Of a stretch of 64,000 nucleotides of DNA, positions 33,585 to 47,232 are shown piece by piece (positions within the stretch are counted from its first letter, which is position 1; the number at the start of each line of letters is the position of its first letter). Both the position numbers and the translations under genes were made by a program. This DNA comes from Aurantiacibacter luteus (GTDB taxonomy: Bacteria > Pseudomonadota > Alphaproteobacteria > Sphingomonadales > Sphingomonadaceae), in assembly GCF_001010945.1 (NCBI RefSeq), contig NZ_LBHB01000002.1, forward strand, positions 310,001-374,000, written 5' to 3'. Under the pieces are notes generated by a model. That model was not told the origin of the DNA, did not search any database, and worked only from the letters and a program-made list of their open reading frames with translations.

Positions 33585-34811
33585 ATGCGCATCCTCCACG
33601 TCCTCGACCACTCGCTGCCGCTGCACTCCGGCTACACCTTTCGCTCCCGCGCGATCCTGAAAGCGCAGCAGGCGCTGGGCATGGACGTGCGCGGGATCAC
33701 CGGCGTGCGCCATGTCGAGCCCGGCCCCGCCGTGGAGACCGTCGACGGCCTGACCTTTCATCGCACCACGGCAAGGGTCGAGGGGCCGGCGGGCCTGAAG
33801 GAATGGCGCGAGATCGGCGCGCTCGCCGATGCCGTCGTCGCGCTGGCGCAGGACTGGCGGCCCGACGTGATCCACGCCCACTCCCCCGCGCTCGATGGCC
33901 TCGCCGCAGTGCGCGCGGGACGGCGGCTGGGCATTCCCGTGGTCTACGAGATCCGCGCCTTCTGGGAAGATGCCGCCGTCGGCAACCTCTCGGGCCGCGA
34001 GGGCTCGCTCAAGTACCGCCTCACCCGCCAGCTGGAAAACATGGCGGTCGCCGGGGCCGACCACGTGATGACCATCTGCCAGGGGCTGAAGGACGACCTC
34101 GTGGCGCGGGGCGTATCGCCTGCCAAGATCGGCGTGATGCCCAACGGCGTCGACCTGACCCTGTTCGGCGAACCCGCCGCCCGCGACGAGAGCCTGGCCG
34201 AGGAGTTGGGGCTGGGCGAAGGCCCGGTCGTCGGCTTCATCGGCAGCTTCTACGATTACGAGGGGCTGGACGACCTCATCGCCGCCATGCCGATCCTGCT
34301 GGCGCGCCACCCCGGCGCCCGGCTGCTGCTGGTGGGCGGCGGGCCGATGGAGGGTGCGCTGAAGGCGCAGGCCGCCGCCTCTCCGGCGCAGGATGCGATC
34401 CACTTCGCCGGCCGCGTGCCGCACTCCGAGGTCGAACGCTTCTACGCCCTGACCGACGTGATGGCCTATCCGCGCAAGAAAAGCCGCCTGACCGATCTCG
34501 TCACGCCATTGAAGCCGCTGGAAGCGATGGCGCAGATGCAGCTTGTCGCCGCGAGCGACGTGGGCGGACACCGCGAACTCATGACCCACGGCGTCACCGG
34601 CACGCTGTTCGCGCCCGACGATCCGGCGGCCTGCGCAAATGCGCTCGCCGACCTCGTCGACCGGCGCGACGAGTGGCCCGCCATGCGCGCGGCGGCCCAC
34701 GCCCACGTGCGCGAGAATCACGACTGGCATCGCAATGCAGAGCGTTATCGGGTCGTTTACCAAGGGCTGTTAACAAGTTCGCCGAACAGCCGCATTCCGG
34801 CCGCCGCCTGA
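33585..34811 (+). CDS. Glycosyltransferase (GT4), PEP-CTERM/exosortase A system-associated
   Basis: 408 aa, GT-B fold. The N-terminus MRILHVLDHSLPLHSGYTFR is the hallmark of the exosortase A-associated glycosyltransferases. The C-terminal domain has the retaining GT4 pattern: VVGFIGSFYDYEGLDDLI, the donor-site HSEVERFYALTDVMAYPR, and PLKPLEAMAQMQLVAASDVGG containing the Ex7E-type acidic pair. It adds a sugar from a nucleotide donor, unknown here. Divergent from the small membrane protein gene with a 98-bp gap. Confidence 0.9.
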   Translation: MRILHVLDHSLPLHSGYTFRSRAILKAQQALGMDVRGITGVRHVEPGPAVETVDGLTFHRTTARVEGPAGLKEWREIGALADAVVALAQDWRPDVIHAHSPALDGLAAVRAGRRLGIPVVYEIRAFWEDAAVGNLSGREGSLKYRLTRQLENMAVAGADHVMTICQGLKDDLVARGVSPAKIGVMPNGVDLTLFGEPAARDESLAEELGLGEGPVVGFIGSFYDYEGLDDLIAAMPILLARHPGARLLLVGGGPMEGALKAQAAASPAQDAIHFAGRVPHSEVERFYALTDVMAYPRKKSRLTDLVTPLKPLEAMAQMQLVAASDVGGHRELMTHGVTGTLFAPDDPAACANALADLVDRRDEWPAMRAAAHAHVRENHDWHRNAERYRVVYQGLLTSSPNSRIPAAA

Positions 34812-34856
34812 GCGAGATTCGGGCGAGCGACCGGCGGCGCCGAACAGGAATTGCCC

Positions 34857-36746
34857 GTGGCATCGATCCCGATGGATCACTCCGCAAAACGAGGCGGCAG
34901 GCCGCCCGTCAGCGCGCATCCCGCCTTCCCGGCGATCGTCGCGCTGTGGTTCGCCGCGCTCTTCGGGCTCGGCTCGCTGATCGTGCCGGTGCAGCTGGTC
35001 GAGCGCGTCGTCACCGCGACCGGCCTCGCCGCGCTGGTGCCCGAGGCCGCGCCGCCGCTCGGCTTCACTGCCCGCGCCGCCATCGCGCTGGTCGCCACCG
35101 TGCTCGGCGCGCTGCTCGGTCTCGTCGCCGCGCGCCGCGTGGTCGGTCCGCGCACGCCCGCCGTCGCCGACATGCGCCCGGCCAGGGGCAAGCGTTCCAA
35201 GGTCGCGCGCGAGACTTACGACGAGGACGACTGCGACGAGCCGATGTTCGACGACGAGGACGACTTTCCCGAGGATCGCCCGATTCTCGGCCGTCGCCGT
35301 GCGCTGGCGATGGACGCAGACGAGGATGCGACGAGCACCCTGCTCGAGCCCGCCCCGCTGCCCGGCAATGGCCTGCCCGCCTACGCTGCCGAGCCGGAAT
35401 CGCACGACGATGCCTTTGACCTGGCAGAGGCCGAGGAACTGGCCGACATCGAGGAATTGGCCGAGATCGAGGAGGAACCGGCGGAGCCTGCAAGCGCGTC
35501 CGAGGAGCCGCGGCAGGAAGTCGTGCGTCCCGTCCTCGCCCAGAAACCCCTGCGCCAGCCCCAGCCCGACCCGCTGCCCTTCTCGCCGCCGTCGATGCTG
35601 CGCCGGGAAGTGCCCGCGGCGGCGGAAGAAACCGCGGAGGCGCAGCCCTTCGACCAGCCGGCCGAGCCAGCGACGCAGGATGCGGCGCGGCCTTTCGACG
35701 CGCCTTCGCCGTTCCATCCCTCCGATCCCGAACCGACCGTCCAAGAGCCGCAAGGCGATACCACCAGCGAGGATCCCGTGTCCGACATCCCCCCCTTCGA
35801 AGCCTTTGCCCGTCCGCTCGCGCAGTCCGAGGACGATCCGCCGATCGCGCTTGCCGAAGACTTCGACGCCGCGCCCGCCGATGCCGAACCGGCGGAGCAC
35901 GAAGGCGAGGGTCTCGTGCAGCTCGTCCAGCGCCTCGGCAGCACGCTCGAAAGACATCGCGCCTTCGTCGCCGAACGCCAAGCCGCTGCCGCTGCCGCCG
36001 GCGCGGCGAGCCAAGCTCCCCAGCCCATGGCCGAGCAGTCCGCGCACGCCGCGCCGCCGGTGCCCGAGGATTTCGATCCTGCCGCCGCCGACGACGCCGC
36101 CGAGGCAATGGCCGCCTACTTCTCGCGTCCCGGCGCCGCGCTTGCCGCCGCTCCGTCGGCTCCGGCCGAAGATGCGCCGAACGCCACTGCCCCGATGCCG
36201 GGAATGGGCTATGCGCCCTTCTCCAGCGCCATCCGCGTGAACGCCGGCAAGGGACCGTTCGATGCGCCGGCAGACGATTTGGCCGAGGACGACGAGGACC
36301 TGGACGGGCTCGCCGCCTCGTTCAGTCTGCCGCTCGGCACGGCGACGACCCGCGCCACCCCCACGCCGCGCCCGTCGTTCGACATCGCCCCTCCCGCGCC
36401 CCAACCCGCGCCCCAGCCCGCACCCGCGCCGCGCCCAGCCGCCGAGGTTCCGGCCAGTGTGGACCGCACCTACGGCTCGCTTTCGGGGATCGAGAACCCG
36501 TTCAAGCGCGGCGAGGAATTCGTGCGGATCGAGGAGCCGGAACCCGAGATGGCGCAGCCCGCGGTGCAGTTCCCCAACGAGGAAGCGCGGCGTCCCGCCG
36601 TGCAGCCTGCTCCAACTGGCGGGGCGCGCCCGTTCGACCCGCCGTCCGCGCAGCGCAGCGCCGAGCCGCAGCACCGCGCCTCGAACGACGACAACGAGCG
36701 CGCCCTGCGCGAGGCACTGCTCAACCTGCAGCGCATGAGCAAGTAG
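34857..36746 (+). CDS. Large membrane-anchored protein of unknown function with a long disordered tail
   Basis: 629 aa. Two N-terminal membrane helices (about residues 26-48 and 72-95) are followed by some 530 residues rich in Pro, Ala, Glu and Asp with almost no hydrophobic core: acidic runs such as YDEDDCDEPMFDDEDDFPED and Pro-rich APQPAPQPAPAPRP. The extreme C-terminus is a predicted helix, NERALREALLNLQRMSK. GTG 34857 has AGGA 6 nt upstream; TTG 34851 and ATG 34872 are alternatives. I recognise no domain. The layout resembles membrane-tethered scaffold proteins. Confidence 0.75.
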   Translation: MASIPMDHSAKRGGRPPVSAHPAFPAIVALWFAALFGLGSLIVPVQLVERVVTATGLAALVPEAAPPLGFTARAAIALVATVLGALLGLVAARRVVGPRTPAVADMRPARGKRSKVARETYDEDDCDEPMFDDEDDFPEDRPILGRRRALAMDADEDATSTLLEPAPLPGNGLPAYAAEPESHDDAFDLAEAEELADIEELAEIEEEPAEPASASEEPRQEVVRPVLAQKPLRQPQPDPLPFSPPSMLRREVPAAAEETAEAQPFDQPAEPATQDAARPFDAPSPFHPSDPEPTVQEPQGDTTSEDPVSDIPPFEAFARPLAQSEDDPPIALAEDFDAAPADAEPAEHEGEGLVQLVQRLGSTLERHRAFVAERQAAAAAAGAASQAPQPMAEQSAHAAPPVPEDFDPAAADDAAEAMAAYFSRPGAALAAAPSAPAEDAPNATAPMPGMGYAPFSSAIRVNAGKGPFDAPADDLAEDDEDLDGLAASFSLPLGTATTRATPTPRPSFDIAPPAPQPAPQPAPAPRPAAEVPASVDRTYGSLSGIENPFKRGEEFVRIEEPEPEMAQPAVQFPNEEARRPAVQPAPTGGARPFDPPSAQRSAEPQHRASNDDNERALREALLNLQRMSK

Positions 36747-36874
36747 GCACAGGCCCGCAGCGCGCGGGTTGTGCGCTGCACAAAAACTTGCCAAGGCATC
36801 TTCCTGTCGCCATGAGGGGGTTTCGCGACATTTTCGTGCAGCCTCGCGCTGGGGATTCGCGTTTCGTTACCGTT

Positions 36875-36886
36875 GCAACCGGTTGC
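36875..36886. promoter_or_regulatory. Perfect palindrome upstream of gltB
   Basis: GCAACCGGTTGC lies 53 nt before the gltB start, inside a 192-nt gap. TTGCCA at 36788 is a possible -35, but no good -10 is found 17 nt later. It could be an operator for a nitrogen regulator, or chance. Confidence 0.25.
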
Positions 36887-36938
36887 GAAGCGCGGAGCGC
36901 TCTCCCCTCTCGTCGGCCGCCGCGACAGGAAGAGACAG

Positions 36939-41609
<4,671 letters not shown>

Positions 41610-41611
41610 TC

Positions 41612-43048
41612 ATGGGCAAGGAAACAGGCTTCCTCGAATACGACCGCAAGGATCGCACCTACGCCGCGCCCGAGGAGCGGGTGAAGCACTACCGCGAATT
41701 CATCGTCCCCCATTCGGAGGACGGGCTGAAGACTCAAGCGGCGCGGTGCATGAACTGCGGCATCCCCTACTGTCACAACGGCTGTCCGGTGAACAACATC
41801 ATCCCGGACTGGAACCACCTCGTCTACGAAGGGGACTGGAAGAACGCGCTGGAGGTGCTGCACTCCACCAACAACTTCCCCGAATTCACCGGCCGCGTGT
41901 GTCCCGCCCCGTGTGAGGCGGCCTGCACATTGAACATTACCGACGTGCCGGTGACCATCAAGTCCATCGAGTGCGCCATCGTCGACCGCGGCTGGCAGGA
42001 GGGCTGGATCAAGCCGCGCCCACCGGCGAAGACCACCGGCAAGACCGTCGCGGTCGTCGGCTCCGGCCCCGCGGGCCTCGCCTGCGCCCAGCAGCTGGCG
42101 CGCGCCGGGCACTCGGTGACGGTGTTCGAGAAGAGCGACCGCGTGGGCGGACTGCTGCGTTATGGCATCCCCGACTTCAAGATGGAGAAGAGCCTCATCA
42201 ACCGCCGCGCGGTGCAGATGGAGGCGGAGGGCGTGATCTTCAAAACCTCCAACGAGATCGGCGTCGACACCTCGATGAAGAGCCTGAAGGAGAACTTCGA
42301 CGCGATCGTGCTGGCGGGCGGGGCCGAACATCCGCGCCAGCTGGAGATCCCCGGAGCGGAGCTTCCGGGCGTGCGCCTGGCGATGGAGTTTCTCACCCAG
42401 CAGAACAAGCGCAACGCCGGCGACGAGGAATCGCGCGCCGCCCCGCGCGGCAGCCTGACGGCGACGGGCAAGCACGTCATCGTCATCGGCGGCGGCGATA
42501 CCGGCAGCGACTGCGTGGGCACCTCCAACCGCCAGGGCGCGGCGAGCGTGACCCAGATCGAGATCATGCCGCAGCCGCCCGAAAAGGAGAACAAGCTGCT
42601 GACCTGGCCCGACTGGCCGATGAAGCTGCGCACCAGCTCCAGCCACGAGGAAGGCGTCGACCGCGACTGGGCCGTGCTGACCAAGCGCGTGGTGGGCGAG
42701 GACGGCAAGGTCACCGGCCTCGAATGCGTGCGCGCAGACTGGACGGACGGCAAGCTGGCCGAGGTTCCGGGCAGCGAGTTCACGCTGAAGGCCGACCTGA
42801 TCCTCCTCGCCATGGGCTTCCTTGGTCCGGTGCGGCGCGGGATGCTGGACCAGGCCGGCGTGGGCCTCACCGACCGTGGCAACGTGGACGCGAACGTGCG
42901 CGACTATCGCACCAGCGATGAGCAGACCTGGGCCTGCGGCGACATGCGGCGCGGGCAGAGCCTCGTAGTCTGGGCCATCCGCGAAGGCCGCCAGTGCGCG
43001 GCCAGCGTGGACGAGGCGCTGATGGGGTCGACCGAGCTGCCGCGCTAG
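41612..43048 (+). CDS. gltD: Glutamate synthase (NADPH) small chain
   Basis: 478 aa. N-terminal [4Fe-4S] cysteines: [17 protein letters not shown] and [13 protein letters not shown]. The FAD dinucleotide fold is [18 protein letters not shown] and the NADPH fold is [15 protein letters not shown]. It passes electrons from NADPH to GltB. It forms an operon with gltB. Its TAG stop interlocks with that of the convergent small gene in a single CTAG. Confidence 0.97.
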   Translation: MGKETGFLEYDRKDRTYAAPEERVKHYREFIVPHSEDGLKTQAARCMNCGIPYCHNGCPVNNIIPDWNHLVYEGDWKNALEVLHSTNNFPEFTGRVCPAPCEAACTLNITDVPVTIKSIECAIVDRGWQEGWIKPRPPAKTTGKTVAVVGSGPAGLACAQQLARAGHSVTVFEKSDRVGGLLRYGIPDFKMEKSLINRRAVQMEAEGVIFKTSNEIGVDTSMKSLKENFDAIVLAGGAEHPRQLEIPGAELPGVRLAMEFLTQQNKRNAGDEESRAAPRGSLTATGKHVIVIGGGDTGSDCVGTSNRQGAASVTQIEIMPQPPEKENKLLTWPDWPMKLRTSSSHEEGVDRDWAVLTKRVVGEDGKVTGLECVRADWTDGKLAEVPGSEFTLKADLILLAMGFLGPVRRGMLDQAGVGLTDRGNVDANVRDYRTSDEQTWACGDMRRGQSLVVWAIREGRQCAASVDEALMGSTELPR

Positions 43049-43227
43049 AGGTCGAAGCCCGGACGCGGGCCGAGGTCGTCAAAGGCAATCTGCTGGACAG
43101 GTCCGGCAGGTTCGGCCTGCCAGGTGCTCGCGGCGAGGCCGGTGGCAACCGCTGCAGCCAGCAGCAGGGCGAGGGCCAGTACATTGGCGGTCCGGCGCAG
43201 CATCATGCGGGCGAGAGGTTCGGCCAT
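43045..43227 (-). CDS. Small membrane-anchored hypothetical protein
   Basis: 60 aa. A basic N-terminus ([16 protein letters not shown]) and one membrane helix ([18 protein letters not shown]) are followed by a short periplasmic tail. ATG 43227 is chosen because GGAGG lies 7 nt upstream; the frame is open further without signals. It follows ung on the same strand (70-bp gap). Its stop shares CTAG with gltD. No known family. Confidence 0.62.
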   Translation of the reverse strand: MAEPLARMMLRRTANVLALALLLAAAVATGLAASTWQAEPAGPVQQIAFDDLGPRPGFDL

Positions 43228-43297
43228 GGCGCCTCCTTGCGCCTCTTGGCCTTCGCCGACCTTAAGCAGCGCGGTTATCGAACGGTAACCCGTCTCG

Positions 43298-43978
43298 TCA
43301 CAGCCGCCAGTCCACGGTTCCGCGACCCTGAGCTTCCAGAAAGGCATTCGCGCGGCTGAATGGCCGCGATCCGAAGAAACCGCGATAGGCGGAGAGCGGG
43401 CTGGGGTGCGGGCTCTCGATCAGCAGATGGCGACCGCTCCGCAGCGCGGGAATGCGCGCCGCTTTCGCCTGTGCATGGCTGCCCCATAAGACGAAGACCG
43501 TGGCGGCCTCGCCCCGCGCCACCGCATCGACCACGGCATCGGTCACCGCTTCCCACCCGCGCCCGGCATGGCTGCCCGCCTTGCCCTGTTCGACGCTGAG
43601 CGCGGTATTGAGCAGCAGCACCCCCTGCCGTGCCCAAGGCGTCAGGTCGCCGCTCGCCGGGCGCGGCACGCCGACATCGCTCTCCAGTTCGCTGAAGATG
43701 TTGCGCAGCGAAGGCGGGTGCTTCACGCCATCGGGCACGGAAAAGGCGAGGCCCATCGCCTGCCCCGGCCCGTGGTAGGGATCCTGCCCCAGCACCACGA
43801 CTTTGACCGAGTCAGGCGGCGTCAGGTCGAGCGCGCGAAACCGTGCTTCCCGCGCCGGATAGACCGCCTTGCTCGCCGCATCCTCGGCGCGCAGGAATGC
43901 GTCCAACGCCTGGGCCTCGGGGGCGGCCAGAACCGTGGCCAGCGCCGGCTTCCAGTTGTCGGGCACGAGGTCGATCAT
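43298..43978 (-). CDS. ung: Uracil-DNA glycosylase, family 1
   Basis: 226 aa. Catalytic motif LGQDPYHGPGQAMGLAFSV (Asp activates water), uracil-binding LLLNTALSVEQGKAGSHAG, and the His motif SPHPSPLSAYRGFFGSRPF. It removes uracil from DNA in base-excision repair; xthA at 12.7 kb would act next. ATG 43978 is used; TTG 43987 would add three residues. The candidate promoter lies at 43986-44013. Confidence 0.97.
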   Translation of the reverse strand: MIDLVPDNWKPALATVLAAPEAQALDAFLRAEDAASKAVYPAREARFRALDLTPPDSVKVVVLGQDPYHGPGQAMGLAFSVPDGVKHPPSLRNIFSELESDVGVPRPASGDLTPWARQGVLLLNTALSVEQGKAGSHAGRGWEAVTDAVVDAVARGEAATVFVLWGSHAQAKAARIPALRSGRHLLIESPHPSPLSAYRGFFGSRPFSRANAFLEAQGRGTVDWRL

Positions 43979-43985
43979 CCCGCCC

Positions 43986-44013
43986 AACTAGGCCGCCGCT
44001 TCCCCCGCGCAAA
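43986..44013 (-). promoter_or_regulatory. Candidate promoter of ung with CTAG-type -10
   Basis: Minus-strand TTTGCG (44013-44008), 16 nt, CTAGTT (43991-43986). The arrangement is like the candidates ahead of phaB, gmd and the gene at 54128. With so short a distance to ATG 43978, the transcript would be nearly leaderless. Confidence 0.3.
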
Positions 44014-44058
44014 GCCGCCCTTCCCAGCAATCCCCGATGCGCCTATGGGCCAAGGCCT

Positions 44059-44676
44059 ATGGCAGTCCATTTCCACGAAGAAGACCTCCCCGAAGGCGTG
44101 CTCGCCGACGGCCCCATCGCCGTCGATACCGAGACCATGGGCCTCGTCACCCCGCGCGACCGGCTGTGCGTCGTCCAGCTGTCCGACGGGCAGGGCGACG
44201 AGCACCTCGTGCGGTTTGCGAAGGGCAGCGCATTCGATGCGCCCAACCTCAAGGCGGTGCTGGCCGATCCGGACCGGGTGAAGATCTACCACTTCGCGCG
44301 CTTCGATCTCGCGGCGATCCAGTACTATCTCGGCGTGATGGCCGCGCCGGTGTTCTGCACCAAGATCGCCAGCAAGCTGACGCGAACCTACACCGACCGC
44401 CACGGCCTCAAGATGCTACTCTCCGACCACCTGCAGGTCGACATCTCCAAGCAGCAGCAGTCGAGCGACTGGGGCGCGCCGGAACTCAGCGAGGCGCAGC
44501 GCGAATATGCCGCCAGCGACGTGCGCTACCTGCATCGCCTGCGCGAAGTGATGATCGCCCGGCTCCAGCGCGAGGGACGAATGGAGCTGGCGCAGGCCTG
44601 CTTCGATTTCCTCCCCACCCGCGCCCTGCTCGACATCGCCGGGTGGGGCGACAAGGATATTTTCAGCCACGAGTAA
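44059..44676 (+). CDS. rnd: RNase D-like 3'-5' exonuclease, single domain
   Basis: 205 aa. DEDDy exonuclease: IAVDTETMGLV (D, E), YHFARFDLAAIQYY (D) and EYAASDVRYLHRL (Y, D). It lacks the two HRDC domains of E. coli RNase D, so it is about half that length, as is usual beside lptC in Alphaproteobacteria. It trims RNA 3' ends. ATG 44059 starts the conserved part. lptC follows after 37 nt. Confidence 0.9.
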   Translation: MAVHFHEEDLPEGVLADGPIAVDTETMGLVTPRDRLCVVQLSDGQGDEHLVRFAKGSAFDAPNLKAVLADPDRVKIYHFARFDLAAIQYYLGVMAAPVFCTKIASKLTRTYTDRHGLKMLLSDHLQVDISKQQQSSDWGAPELSEAQREYAASDVRYLHRLREVMIARLQREGRMELAQACFDFLPTRALLDIAGWGDKDIFSHE

Positions 44677-44713
44677 GGCGCCAAAGCCTACTCGCATGCG
44701 TTAGAGTGCCACG

Positions 44714-45469
44714 ATGACCGTCGCCGCCGACCGGATGCGCTCCAGGCGCCAGGCCTTTGCCGCCCCGGGCTCGTCGCTCGACCGGATCGTGCGCCTGCTC
44801 GCCGTGGGCTTGCCGGCGCTGGTCGGCGTGGTGGCGGCGATGATGCTGATCACGCCGCTCTCCCCGCGCGGCGAGGTCTCGTTCCTGCTCGATCGCAACA
44901 AGGTCGCCATCGCCGAGGACCGGCTGCGCCTCGACGATGCCATGTACCGGGGCCAGGACAATCGCGGCCGCCCGTTTTCGCTCATGGCCGGCAGCACGGT
45001 CCAGCGTTCCGATGCCGTGCCGCTGGTCGAGATGCAGCGCCTGACCGCGCGCATCGCCCTTGAGAACGGTCCCGCCGTGCTGGAGGCGCAGCGTGGATCC
45101 TATGCCATCGACAGGAGGCGGGTCACGCTGGAGAGGCTGATGGCGCGCATCGCCCTGCCCGACGGTCCCGCCGAAATCGTCGCTCCCGAAGGTACCTATG
45201 CGACCGACGAAAGCCGCGTCGCCATTCCCGGCATGATGCGACTCACCGCCGCCGACGGTTACGCCCTCGCCATGCGCGGCGTGACCGTGGATCTGCCACA
45301 GCGCGCGCTCACCGGCGACGGAGGAATCGAAGGCGTGATCCCGGCCGGCCGTTTCCGCGCCGATTCGGTTCGCGTCGACCTCGATACGCGCACCATCACC
45401 CTGCGCGGCAATGCCCGCATGACCATGGTCCCCGGCCACCTCGCCGTGCCGCGCGGGATCGAGTTTTGA
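44714..45469 (+). CDS. lptC: LPS export protein LptC
   Basis: 251 aa. One membrane anchor (about residues 26-48, IVRLLAVGLPALVGVVAAMM) is followed by the periplasmic beta-jellyroll of the LptC/YrbK family. It links the LptBFG ABC transporter to LptA in the lipopolysaccharide bridge. It is a weakly conserved family; the call is supported by position between rnd and lptA. Its TGA stop lies 14 nt before the lptA start. Confidence 0.88.
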   Translation: MTVAADRMRSRRQAFAAPGSSLDRIVRLLAVGLPALVGVVAAMMLITPLSPRGEVSFLLDRNKVAIAEDRLRLDDAMYRGQDNRGRPFSLMAGSTVQRSDAVPLVEMQRLTARIALENGPAVLEAQRGSYAIDRRRVTLERLMARIALPDGPAEIVAPEGTYATDESRVAIPGMMRLTAADGYALAMRGVTVDLPQRALTGDGGIEGVIPAGRFRADSVRVDLDTRTITLRGNARMTMVPGHLAVPRGIEF

Positions 45470-45483
45470 CGAAGGACCCTGCG

Positions 45484-46050
45484 ATGATCACCCGCCCTTC
45501 CCACCGCACCCCCATCAGGGCCCTCGCCACACGCGGTCTGTGCGCCGGCCTGCTCGCCGGGTCGGTAGCGGCGCTGGGTTTCGGCTCGCTGGCGGAGGCG
45601 CAGTCGATCTCCGGCCTCGACCCCAACACGCCGGTCACCTGGTCGGCCGACATGGGCCAGCTGCAGGATCGGCAGAACCGCGTGGTGCTGCAGGGTGACG
45701 TGGTGATCGAGCAGGGCAACCTGCGTCTCACCGCCGAGCGCACAACCATAGCGTATACCGATGCGGGCGAACTGCAGATCCAGCGCATCGACGCGACCGG
45801 CGGCGTGACCGTGACGCGCGGCACCGAGCGCGCCCGCGGCGATGCGGCGGTCTACGACTTCAACCGCCGCGTCATCGTCATGTCGGGCGGCGTGAACGTC
45901 AACCGCGGCAGCGACCGGCTCGACGCCGGGCGGCTGACCATCGACCTTGGCTCCGGCGTCACCAGCGTCGACGGCGCGGGCTCGCGCCCGGCGGACGGCA
46001 GCCAGCGCGGGCGGGTTTCGGGCACCTTTGCCGTGCCCGGCAACAACTAG
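45484..46050 (+). CDS. lptA: LPS transport periplasmic protein LptA
   Basis: 188 aa. A signal peptide (through LAEAQ) is followed by the OstA-like beta-jellyroll: VTWSADMGQLQDRQNRVVLQGDV, GNLRLTAERTTIAYT, ARGDAAVYDFNRRVIVMSGGV. It polymerises to carry LPS across the periplasm. ATG 45484 has AAGGA 8 nt upstream. In many Alphaproteobacteria lptB and rpoN come next; here rfbB follows after 38 nt. Confidence 0.92.
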   Translation: MITRPSHRTPIRALATRGLCAGLLAGSVAALGFGSLAEAQSISGLDPNTPVTWSADMGQLQDRQNRVVLQGDVVIEQGNLRLTAERTTIAYTDAGELQIQRIDATGGVTVTRGTERARGDAAVYDFNRRVIVMSGGVNVNRGSDRLDAGRLTIDLGSGVTSVDGAGSRPADGSQRGRVSGTFAVPGNN

Positions 46051-46088
46051 CCGCAGCTGTTTCTCACCGGTTGCGAAGGGGTAGGCGC

Positions 46089-47144
46089 TTGGCTGGAATG
46101 CTCGTCACCGGGGGTGCCGGCTTCATCGGTGGCAATTTTGTTCATTACTGGGTGAAGCATCACCCCGAGGACCGGATCGTTGTGCTCGACGCTCTGACCT
46201 ATGCCGGCAACGCGAGCACGGTGGCCGGCGTGGCGCAGGCCGAACTGATCGTAGGCGACATCCGCAATACAGCGCTCGTCGAGCGCCTGCTGCGCGAGCG
46301 CGACATCGCCACCATCGTCCACTTCGCCGCCGAGAGCCACGTCGATCGCTCGATAAGCGGACCCGACCCCTTTATCGAGACCAACATTCTCGGCACCAAC
46401 AGCCTGCTGAAGGCCGCGCGGAGCGTGTGGCTGGATGAGGGCAGCGGCCGCCCGCACCGCTTCCACCACATCTCGACCGACGAGGTCTACGGCTCGCTCG
46501 GCCCTGAGGAACCGGCCTTTGCCGAGGACAACCAGTACCAGCCGAATTCGCCCTATTCGGCGAGCAAGGCCGCGTCCGATCACCTTGTGCGCGCCTACCA
46601 CCACACTTACGGGCTCGACGTCGTCACCAGCAACTGCTCGAACAACTACGGCCCCTACCAGTACCCCGAGAAGCTGATCCCGCTGTTCCTGCTGAATGCG
46701 CTTCACGGCCGGCCGTTGCCGATCTACGGCGACGGGATGAACGTGCGCGACTGGCTGCACGTCGAGGATCACTGCCGCGGGATCGAGGCCTGCCTCGCGC
46801 GCGGGGTGACAGGGGAGACCTACAACATCGGCGGCGGGGCGGAACTGCCAAACATGGCGGTGATCGACACCATTTGCGCCGAGGTCGACCGCGCCTTTGC
46901 CGAGGACGCGGGGCTTGCGACGCGCTTCCCCGACGCGCCCGCCGCGAAGGGCGAGGCCACGGCCACGCTCAAGGCCTTCGTCGAGGACCGCAAGGGCCAC
47001 GACCGCCGCTACGCCATCGATGAGACGAAGGCCCGCGAAGAGCTCGGCTATGCGCCAATGCACATTTTCGAAGACGGATTGCGCCAGACCCTGAGCTGGT
47101 ATCTCGCCAACGAGGACTGGTGGCACACACTTCTACGACGCTAG
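46089..47144 (+). CDS. rfbB: dTDP-glucose 4,6-dehydratase
   Basis: 351 aa extended-SDR enzyme. NAD motif VTGGAGFIGGNF, HFAAESHVDRSI, catalytic region HISTDEVYG and YSASKAASD (Tyr/Lys), and the NYGPYQYPEKLIP block specific to RmlB. It makes dTDP-4-keto-6-deoxyglucose for rhamnose and related sugars. TTG 46089 fits best, with AAGGGG 7 nt upstream; ATG 46098 is the alternative. rmlA, rmlC and rmlD are not in the window. Confidence 0.94.
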   Translation: MAGMLVTGGAGFIGGNFVHYWVKHHPEDRIVVLDALTYAGNASTVAGVAQAELIVGDIRNTALVERLLRERDIATIVHFAAESHVDRSISGPDPFIETNILGTNSLLKAARSVWLDEGSGRPHRFHHISTDEVYGSLGPEEPAFAEDNQYQPNSPYSASKAASDHLVRAYHHTYGLDVVTSNCSNNYGPYQYPEKLIPLFLLNALHGRPLPIYGDGMNVRDWLHVEDHCRGIEACLARGVTGETYNIGGGAELPNMAVIDTICAEVDRAFAEDAGLATRFPDAPAAKGEATATLKAFVEDRKGHDRRYAIDETKAREELGYAPMHIFEDGLRQTLSWYLANEDWWHTLLRR

Positions 47145-47182
47145 CGGCAATCTTGTAGAGAGCCAGCGGCGGCCCGCGACCA

Positions 47183-47210
47183 TTGCCTTGCGCGCGACAG
47201 AGCGCTAGCG
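47183..47210 (+). promoter_or_regulatory. Candidate promoter of gmd-fcl with CTAG-type -10
   Basis: TTGCCT (47183-47188), 16 nt, CTAGCG (47205-47210) in the 88-nt gap after rfbB. Expected start about 47217, with AAGGAG at 47222 for the GTG start of gmd. Confidence 0.3.
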
Positions 47211-47232
47211 GCCCTGCCGACAAGGAGTTCCA

